From positions 1-5,117 of the forward strand of contig JAQTSH010000143.1 in NCBI GenBank assembly GCA_028711405.1: a DNA stretch of 5,117 nucleotides, read 5' to 3'. A program made the translations under genes and the position numbers. A model generated the notes under the pieces. It had not been told where the DNA came from, ran no database searches, and worked only from the letters and a program-made list of their open reading frames with translations. This stretch comes from Methanoregula sp. (GTDB taxonomy: Archaea > Halobacteriota > Methanomicrobia > Methanomicrobiales > Methanospirillaceae). Of this stretch, positions 1 to 4,667 are shown one piece after another; position 1 is the first letter of the stretch, and every line of letters begins with the position of its first letter.

Positions 1-343
1 ACGTACCGGGTAATTGCATCAGGATATCCCTGCCAAAAAGTAACCGGTTATGCTGCATAATCTCATAGGCAATCGGGGAAGCAACCGCCAGATCCTCATG
101 ATCCAGGATAATGATATCAACCGGTCTCCTGATTTTTCCCAGGAGGGTATACCGGATATCAGAAATTTTTTGGATATAGGTATCGGGATTCTTTTTCACG
201 ACCACGGCAATATCATAATCGCTCGATGCACCGGGATGCCCTCGTGCCACGCTGCCAAAAAGGTATATCGCTTCGACACCATCCAGTTCGCAAAGAATAC
301 TGGCTTTGATCTCTTCAAGATCGGTGACGGTGTCTTGCTCCAT
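1..343 (-). CDS. Minimal nucleotidyltransferase (MNT fold, MntA-like), C-terminus cut by window edge
   Basis: Reading the minus strand from the ATG at 343 gives 114 open codons that run off the left edge. Residues 30-44 carry the signature GS-x10-DxD (GSVARGHPGASSDYD), with D42 and D44 as metal ligands; D76 in PVDIII fits the third carboxylate. This is the pol-beta superfamily minimal nucleotidyltransferase fold. Known relatives (MntA) act as antitoxins that AMPylate a HEPN partner; others are orphan. The visible part is close to full domain length, so only a short tail should be missing. The start is supported by GGAGAGGG at 346-353, just upstream. The gene begins 37 nt after the stop of a DUF2281-like gene on the same strand, so the two are probably cotranscribed. 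Any HEPN partner would have to lie left of the window. The fold and motif are certain from sequence; the antitoxin role is inferred. Confidence 0.85.
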   Translation of the reverse strand, partial: MEQDTVTDLEEIKASILCELDGVEAIYLFGSVARGHPGASSDYDIAVVVKKNPDTYIQKISDIRYTLLGKIRRPVDIIILDHEDLAVASPIAYEIMQHNRLLFGRDILMQLPGT

Positions 344-380
344 ATCCCTCTCCAGATTGTATCTTACGGAATGTACTGTT

Positions 381-596
381 TCAGGTGCTCCGCCAGAGTA
401 GAGCCTCATGCGGGAGATCCACGGATGAATACCGGGTGCTGAATTCTGAAAGTGTCCCATCAGCAACGAACCAGAACGTACCGTACGTAGTCCGTTTCGA
501 GTGTTTGACACGTGCATCGATATAATGAATCGCATCCTCACGTAAGTCCGGGTGCAGGATGCGGATTTTATCATCAACCGATTCAGATAAGGACAT
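381..596 (-). CDS. Small DUF2281-like (VapB-type antitoxin-like) protein, 71 aa
   Basis: The ATG at 596 gives 71 residues. The N-terminal part (SVDDKIRILHPDLREDAIHYID) resembles the DUF2281 pattern of an acidic or basic helix with DKI-x-x-LxPxL followed by a helix. The C-terminal part (GTLSEFSTRYSSVDLPHEALLWR) resembles the tail of archaeal members, which commonly have a GxLxx..YTSVELQxxALxWR pattern. This is recalled family knowledge, not an alignment. DUF2281 proteins usually sit upstream of PIN or other toxin genes and are treated as antitoxin-like. Here the downstream neighbour, 37 nt away, is an MNT nucleotidyltransferase. An in-frame extension to a TTG at 698 exists, but its residues (CFNPCRNAKRMYHTKG) fall outside the family pattern, so I prefer 596. 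No strong Shine-Dalgarno precedes 596, which leaves the start somewhat open. The function is unproven. Confidence 0.6.
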   Translation of the reverse strand: MSLSESVDDKIRILHPDLREDAIHYIDARVKHSKRTTYGTFWFVADGTLSEFSTRYSSVDLPHEALLWRST

Positions 597-696
597 GATA
601 CGTATCCAATATGTGCCTTTCGTATGATACATTCTTTTCGCATTCCTGCATGGGTTAAAGCACACGACACCTCTCTTCGCACCATGGTGGTCATCC

Positions 697-743
697 AATA
701 TTTATTTCACATTTTCGTAGTACCTCCCGGATACGGCTTTAAA
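697..743 (-). promoter_or_regulatory. Candidate archaeal promoter region for the DUF2281-MNT pair
   Basis: On the minus strand, upstream of the small gene, there are two AT-rich TATA-like stretches. TTTAAA lies at 738-743 and AAATAAATATT at 697-707. The second would place transcription start roughly 25 nt downstream, near 675, leaving a leader of about 80 nt before the ATG at 596. Between them sits a GGAGGT (722-727) followed by an ATG directly followed by TGA (708-713). The elements are visible; their use as a promoter is inferred. Confidence 0.3.
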
Positions 744-753
744 TGCGGTATAT

Positions 754-773
754 GCTAAAAGATCAAAAAGAGG
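754..773 (-). terminator. T-rich terminator-like sequence after the truncated dockerin gene copy
   Basis: On the minus strand, just past the TAG at 790-792, the sequence reads CCCTCTTTTTGATCTTTTAGC. Archaeal transcription often ends at such runs of T without a strong hairpin. The first run (CCCTCTTTTTGA) is shared with the intact copy, being the outermost part of the direct repeat. The second T run is unique to this copy. Termination is inferred from base composition only. Confidence 0.35.
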
Positions 774-1209
774 GTGTGGTTTATCCGCACTACAATTCTG
801 TTATCTTCCCGACGAGGTAACAGGCAATCTTCGTGGCGTCACCGACATCGATCCTGCCATTGTTGTTGAAGTCCGCATCCGGGATGAGATCGGGGGTTTT
901 CTTAACAACCATGTAGGTAGTCTTGGCAGTATCACCGATGTCTACCCACCCGTTCCCATTGAGATCGCCACGGATCCGGTAGACGAGTGCAGACCCGTTG
1001 ACTGTATCGAGCTGCCGTTTGTTGAAGGTCGTATCGCTCCACATGGCACTGGTCAGGGTCAGGGGAGTTTGCGAACCAACAGCCCCGGTGCTGGTTGTAT
1101 TCAGGAGGAAGACCGGGACCAGTGAACCGATGTTGATGCCATCTGTGCTGGTGAGGCTGAGCCGGATAAGACCGTCAGTCTGGTTTATGACAAAGTTGCT
1201 GCCCGATGC
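763..1209. repeat. Direct repeat copy A (447 bp), matches 4221-4667
   Basis: Base-by-base comparison gives a constant offset of 3458 with no gaps. Positions 763-1068 (306 bp) are identical to 4221-4526. I count mismatches at 1069, 1077, 1081, 1082, 1107, 1121, 1123, 1133, 1144 and 1207, so identity is about 97.8 percent over 447 bp. The repeat starts in the 3' untranslated T-rich tail and ends inside the cohesin-like domain. Both copies point the same way and bracket about 3 kb. Confidence 0.95.
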
Positions 1210-1260
1210 TTCTACAAGTTCCCGGAAATCATTTACCGTTTCGAACACCTTTGCGTCAAC
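790..1260 (-). pseudogene. 5'-truncated copy of the cohesin-dockerin surface protein end, fused in frame to foreign codons
   Basis: The minus-strand frame ending with TAG at 790-792 encodes the same C-terminus as the gene at 4248. It covers the second half of a cohesin-like domain (from ASGSNFVINQ) and a complete dockerin with two calcium loops (DLNGNGWVDIGD and DFNNNGRIDVGD). Homology stops abruptly at 1209. Upstream codons (DAKVFETVNDFRELVEA) belong to something else, apparently the start of an MNT nucleotidyltransferase. The frame stays open back to a TGA at about 1271; a GTG at 1248 could serve as a start, giving 152 residues. There is no signal peptide, PKD domain or cohesin N-half, so a secreted product is impossible as it stands. 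It differs from the intact copy by five residues in a short block (N/T, L/P, L/F, A/E, G/S). Most likely it is a silent fragment. Confidence 0.8.
1210..1260 (-). pseudogene. N-terminal remnant of an MNT-type nucleotidyltransferase
   Basis: Seventeen codons read VDAKVFETVNDFRELVE A. Many archaeal MNT proteins begin with a similar stretch (M-D-x-x-V-x-E-x-V-x-x-F-x-x-x-V) before the strand leading to FGS. Here the sequence is cut just before that strand, and the dockerin fragment follows in frame. GTT stands where a start codon would be expected. The position directly after a HEPN-like remnant fits the common HEPN-MNT gene order and supports the reading. The similarity is short, so the identification is tentative. 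Confidence 0.4.
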
Positions 1261-1508
1261 CTTGTCAGGATCTCATTTGTCTTAAAAAATGATCTTTTCT
1301 GTTTTTTCCGGTGTGAATTGTTCAAGAGCTACGTGGAGATAGCGTCCGGTAATTCCGATACGATTGATAACAAAAAGTGTTTCCAGAATAGTTACGGTAG
1401 TTCAAGTTCAAGAAGTTCGACAAGATTGTCGAGACTGTGGTTTTTCTCCGAGCTGTTGTCAAACGTTTCAATAAATAATGCTTTTAGGGCGTTCTTGGGA
1501 TATTTGCT
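1233..1508 (-). pseudogene. Decayed HEPN-domain gene (5' truncated, two frameshifts)
   Basis: Three minus-strand pieces join into a HEPN-like pattern (PF05168 type). Piece one (1508-1395) reads KYPKNALKALFIETF, then EKNHSLDNLVELLEL, matching the HEPN core KALKALxI followed by H-x-L-x-x-L. It hits a TAA at 1392-1394. Piece two (1395-1285), in another frame, contains INRIGITGRYLHV and then FTPEKTEKI, which fits the helix normally seen as LNxxYIxxRYPD..FTxExAE. It ends at a TAA at 1282-1284. Piece three, reached by a shift at a run of six T, reads TNEILTRLTQRCSKR and stops at 1233-1235. The helix preceding ALKAL is lost at about 1508, right beside the stop of the ATPase gene. Known HEPN partners of MNT proteins are toxins, often RNases. 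This copy is surely non-functional if the reading is right. Confidence 0.5.
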
Positions 1509-1523
1509 TTTTTAGTAAACCCA

Positions 1524-3443
1524 TTACTCCCGTGTCCGGTATCCCTGGTCCGGATGGGTTTGTTTATCTGGATATTTCAGTTCGAGTAACTTTCTCTTTA
1601 CCATCTTATTGAGATAATGTGTTCTGATGGTTTCCGGGGAGCGTTTCAGGAGATCGGAAAGGTAATCCAGCGTCAGGAAATGTCCAGAGCAGAGGATGAG
1701 GATTGTTTCTTCCATCAGAGTGTTTGACACTTTTTTCTTGCCCAGAAACCGCTCATCAACCAGTGTTCGTAATGTTGAATGCACGGAGCTCGGTACCAAA
1801 TGCACGGAGCTCGGTACCAAATGCACGGAGCTGTTCGGCAAATGCACGGAGCTCCCTGTCATCTGTTCCTGCAGAACACCGAGCCGGGTCTGGATTGTAG
1901 CATCTGATTCTGGCAGTCCCGGTTTGGGGAATGTATACACCATTGCCCGGGTCGCCCCGGCAGACTGGAGGAATCCACGAGTAACAAGATCCTTCAATGC
2001 CTTTGAAAGATCATGGGGGTGGACATCTGACATCTCTTTAATGCGTGCATGGGTCACACTGCCTTCGATGGTGACAGTAGCGAGTGCAAGCTTCTGCTCT
2101 TCTGCCAGCTCATTGAATTCCGATCCGAACCGGCTTTCGAGACTCTTCATCACTTCATCCGGAAGGAGGCTCATCATCCGCATGAGAAGGATAGTATGTT
2201 CAGGATTGAATTTCTCTTTGATTTCCGGGAGACGCCAGAGTTGTTCCTTCCAGTTCTGGAAAATTTTCGGAAGACCGGATCCTGCACGCTCTCCATACCC
2301 GATGAGATCGAACATCGTCTGGAGGTTCCTGTTGCGGCAATCGCTTACGCCTCCACGAATTGCATCCTCAACCGGTACTCTCATCGTGCCGGGATTCCGG
2401 AACGAGAACATATCCGGTCGCTTGATGATTAGGATCGGAACAGTCCCGCTATAATCCGCGTGGACGAGGGTATTTGTCAGTGCTTCACGCACGGCTTCAT
2501 GAACCGGAGTATCATCGATGCGGGAGGGTCCAGCCAGTTTGAATGGCACTTTAAGATCCCGGTACAGTTTCTGGATGACAATCTGGAAGAAATCGTAGAG
2601 ATTGCCGGACCAGGTGCCGTCCGTGGTGAACCGGTCCACCCACCGTGTTCCATCATCGTCATCGGCTCTGCGTTCCTGGTAATCGAGAAGGTAATACGGA
2701 ACTGCATCGAGAATGGGCCTCAGCTTTCCGAACATCAGGAGTCCGGCAAGGGTCAGTCCTTCCTCTCCCGAAGCCCGATCCTGTGTAAGCCCCCCAATCG
2801 AGCGAAGGAATTCATGGTCGTCAAGGCTGTTCCACGGATGTGTGGGTTTCGTAATCCGGAACAGGTTCCGGTAAGCTCGAAGCGTTGCGGGGTCCAGATC
2901 GTTTTCCGTGAAATGGGAGAGCAGTTTTGCATCCCGGGAAATTTCCATCTGCTCGGCAATCATCCGCTTGACAGTTGCTTCGTCGCAGAGGTAATCTCCT
3001 GAGAAGTTCCGGCGGTATGTGCCCGTGAGGGGATTTTTCCTGACATATACGGGTTTCTGCTCGCGCCGTGCTGGCGGCACAATGATCCTGATGTATTGTT
3101 TTCCATCGTGTGAACCGATAGACACATTGTCGTCTTTTAATGTGTTGATGTTGACTTTTTCACGGTTATTCAGGGTGCTCCACAGCTGGTCGATGACCCG
3201 GCAGGGCTCGGCGATACCGATGAGAATGAATTCGCCAGGAGAAACTTCCTGAAATCCGAGAAGGATGATGCCCCCCTGGGTGTTGGCAAATGCGCTGTAT
3301 GTCGAAAAAAATGATTCGGGAAGATGCCCTCTTCCATCCTCCCCTGCTGCTTTTTTAATCTCGATACAGGTGCTTTCAGCAAGATCCTCGCTATCCAGCA
3401 GTTCGGCGATGTCCTCGATACTCATCTGTGGTTTGGAAGGCAT
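1524..3443 (-). CDS. AlbA_2/Schlafen-type protein with GHKL-like ATPase domain and C-terminal winged helices, 639 aa
   Basis: This is a complete gene of a widespread prokaryotic family often labelled ATP-binding or RecG-like transcriptional regulator; the biochemical role is not settled. Residues about 21-165 form an AlbA_2 domain (ESTCIEIKKA, then SAFANTQGGIILLGF), a putative nucleic-acid-binding or Schlafen-like fold. Residues about 312-395 resemble HATPase_c_4: EALTNTLVHADY (320-331) is the E-x-x-x-N box, FRNPG (348-352) the DxGxG-like turn, GGVSDCRNRNL (364-374), and ERAGSGL (385-391) the glycine lid. Residues about 450-505 look like a winged helix and 578-625 like a second one (SDLLKRSPETIRTHYLNKM). 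The linker at about 531-556 holds four SSVH repeats. The ATG at 3443 is preceded by GGAAATGA at 3448-3455; M7 is a weaker start. The gene stands alone, with remnants on both sides and no clear T-rich terminator. Confidence 0.88.
   Translation of the reverse strand: MPSKPQMSIEDIAELLDSEDLAESTCIEIKKAAGEDGRGHLPESFFSTYSAFANTQGGIILLGFQEVSPGEFILIGIAEPCRVIDQLWSTLNNREKVNINTLKDDNVSIGSHDGKQYIRIIVPPARREQKPVYVRKNPLTGTYRRNFSGDYLCDEATVKRMIAEQMEISRDAKLLSHFTENDLDPATLRAYRNLFRITKPTHPWNSLDDHEFLRSIGGLTQDRASGEEGLTLAGLLMFGKLRPILDAVPYYLLDYQERRADDDDGTRWVDRFTTDGTWSGNLYDFFQIVIQKLYRDLKVPFKLAGPSRIDDTPVHEAVREALTNTLVHADYSGTVPILIIKRPDMFSFRNPGTMRVPVEDAIRGGVSDCRNRNLQTMFDLIGYGERAGSGLPKIFQNWKEQLWRLPEIKEKFNPEHTILLMRMMSLLPDEVMKSLESRFGSEFNELAEEQKLALATVTIEGSVTHARIKEMSDVHPHDLSKALKDLVTRGFLQSAGATRAMVYTFPKPGLPESDATIQTRLGVLQEQMTGSSVHLPNSSVHLVPSSVHLVPSSVHSTLRTLVDERFLGKKKVSNTLMEETILILCSGHFLTLDYLSDLLKRSPETIRTHYLNKMVKRKLLELKYPDKQTHPDQGYRTRE
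1780..1863 (-). repeat. Four tandem 21-bp units inside the ATPase gene (SSVHL-x-x repeat)
   Basis: Units at 1780-1800, 1801-1821, 1822-1842 and 1843-1863 all begin TGCACGGAGCT on the plus strand. The first two are identical. The third changes the second half (GTTCGGCAAA), and the fourth matches only its first 12 bases or so. Twenty-one bases equal seven codons, so copy-number change keeps the frame. In protein order the units read SSVHLPN, SSVHLVP, SSVHLVP, SSVHSTL. Comparable SSVH or NSVH repeats recur at this linker position in related proteins, as I recall. Confidence 0.92.
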
Positions 3444-3806
3444 TGGTTCATTTCCGTAGGGGGATTGTTGATTGTACTCAAATATGGCTCTCTACCTTTT
3501 GCTTGTTGCTGTTCACTATTCAAAAAATGGAGCCGTTGCCGGAGACGGAGAAACTGCTCTCCCCTGAAATGATCTCCGCTCTTAAAGAGAAGTAACATTA
3601 CTACATCATCGGGTTTGCCCTTCCTGAAGACTGCGCCCTTTTAGGCTGCGGAGTGCATCTCGTCATTACGAATGTACCGGCGATTGCCAACGTTGGGTTG
3701 TCGTTTTTTGGCTATTGTGGCAGCTCACTACCGTGTATGTGGTGCCTTTGAATACGTGAGTGTGAATTGAGAGATTCTTACCGTAGGCGACACAAGTTAA
3801 TTGTTA
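3444..3806. other. Region without a convincing gene
   Basis: The first bases hold the leader of the ATPase gene, with a weak AT-rich CATATTTG on the minus strand near 3482-3489 as the only TATA-like candidate. On the plus strand, ATG at 3527 gives 22 codons (MEPLPETEKLLSPEMISALKEK split as MEPLPETEKLL and SPEMISALKEK) ending at TAA 3593-3595. The same frame then stays open for 51 codons to TGA at 3749-3751 (IIGFALPEDCALLGCGVHLV and onward). It has no Shine-Dalgarno and I recognise no family; it could be an interrupted old gene or chance. No RNA gene was recognised. Confidence 0.4.
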
Positions 3807-4175
3807 GACTCCCTTGTGGATACCAAGAGTTTGACCGACGGAGTTCGGGCTTTACTGATGACCCATGGATTTCCCTTTGTTCGCCGCGCTTATTTTCCAG
3901 CGTGTTTCTTATGGCAGGTGTTTGCCAAACATGGGGTGATTTTCTCCATTGTTCGCCTCACTTAATTTTCTGCGGGTTTCCTGGAACTGGTGCTTATCGA
4001 ACATCGGATTATTGTCACCTTTAACCACCTCGTTTTTTCTATTCTTCGTTCCTACTTTTTTATGGATCTGCACACATACCCCGTGTCATGTTCTGTCTGC
4101 CCTCAAAACCCCGTGTTTTTTATTTTCTTTTGTAAACTCAGATGAAGTGAAGCTTGTCGTTTTTCCCGGAGTCAT
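3807..4175 (-). pseudogene. Degraded NUMOD3-repeat gene (homing endonuclease DNA-binding module remnant)
   Basis: One minus-strand frame, interrupted by stops at 4086-4088, 3909-3911 and 3852-3854, holds successive NUMOD3-like units. They read GDNNPMFDKHQFQETRRKL, SEANNGENHPMFGKHLP, stop, then ETRWKISAANKGKS. The family pattern is G-x-N-x-P-M-x-G-K-H, then E-T-x-x-K-I-S-E-A-x-x-G. It matches two complete motifs and a partial third at 4019-3855. NUMOD3 modules usually follow a GIY-YIG or HNH nuclease domain and bind the target DNA. I see no nuclease domain upstream; the sequence before the repeats is lysine-rich (ENKKHGVLRADR, then IHKKVGTKNRKN) and may start at ATG 4175. The next gene upstream, ending at 4248, leaves no room for a nuclease domain. 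The fragment is probably dead. Confidence 0.65.
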
Positions 4176-4215
4176 ACGGTCCCGGGGTTTCTTAAGCATT
4201 CATTTCCCAGGATTC

Positions 4216-4231
4216 TCCGGTCAAAAAGAGG
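4216..4231 (-). terminator. T-rich terminator-like tail of the dockerin gene
   Basis: On the minus strand, after the TAG at 4248-4250, the sequence reaches CCCTCTTTTTGACC. The T run and the 27 bp between it and the stop codon are identical in the truncated copy, where repeat homology ends at the same base. A T run is the usual archaeal intrinsic terminator signal; use here is inferred. Confidence 0.4.
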
Positions 4232-4667
4232 GTGTGGTTTATCCGCACTACAATTCTGTTATCTTCCCGACGAGGTAACAGGCAATCTTCGTGGCGTCAC
4301 CGACATCGATCCTGCCATTGTTGTTGAAGTCCGCATCCGGGATGAGATCGGGGGTTTTCTTAACAACCATGTAGGTAGTCTTGGCAGTATCACCGATGTC
4401 TACCCACCCGTTCCCATTGAGATCGCCACGGATCCGGTAGACGAGTGCAGACCCGTTGACTGTATCGAGCTGCCGTTTGTTGAAGGTCGTATCGCTCCAC
4501 ATGGCACTGGTCAGGGTCAGGGGAGTCTGCGAACTAACCTCCCCGGTGCTGGTTGTATTCAGGAAGAAGACCGGGACCGGAGAACCGATGGTGATGCCAT
4601 CAGTGCTGGTGAGGCTGAGCCGGATAAGACCGTCAGTCTGGTTTATGACAAAGTTGCTGCCCGACGC
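4221..4667. repeat. Direct repeat copy B (447 bp), matches 763-1209
   Basis: This copy sits inside and just after the longer cohesin-dockerin gene. It is the likely source of copy A, because here the coding frame continues upstream without a break into the rest of the cohesin and PKD domains. Differences from copy A cluster at 4527-4602, while 4221-4526 matches perfectly. Confidence 0.95.

Noticed and set aside
50..442. Plus-strand open frame of 130 codons
   Set aside because: It lies antisense to the nucleotidyltransferase, whose GS-x10-DxD motif and ribosome site are clear; the composition is that of a shadow frame.
381..698. Longer 105-codon version of the DUF2281-like gene from a TTG at 698
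   Set aside because: The extra 34 residues do not resemble the family N-terminus, and the internal ATG at 596 gives the usual length of about 70 residues.
998..1285. Plus-strand open frame opposite the truncated dockerin copy (and its twin at 4456-4671)
   Set aside because: Both are antisense to the cohesin-dockerin coding sequence and are conserved only because the repeat is duplicated.
1318..1515. Plus-strand 65-codon frame with a serine-rich middle
   Set aside because: It is antisense to the HEPN-like remnant, and the serine run is the reverse of the Leu-Glu-rich helix codons. No ribosome site was seen.
1780..1863. Possible CRISPR-like array
   Set aside because: The units are directly tandem, with no spacers, and lie in frame inside a coding sequence.
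1696..2454. Long plus-strand open frame (252 codons) with CTELGTK repeats
   Set aside because: It is antisense to the ATPase gene, which has recognisable domains; the repeats are the other strand of the 21-bp units.
3767..4024. Plus-strand 85-codon frame
   Set aside because: It is antisense to the NUMOD3-like frame, whose repeated motif is the better explanation for the sequence.
763..4667. Composite transposon or insertion sequence bounded by the 447-bp repeats
   Set aside because: No transposase or terminal inverted repeat was seen, and the repeats are plainly duplicated ends of a protein gene.
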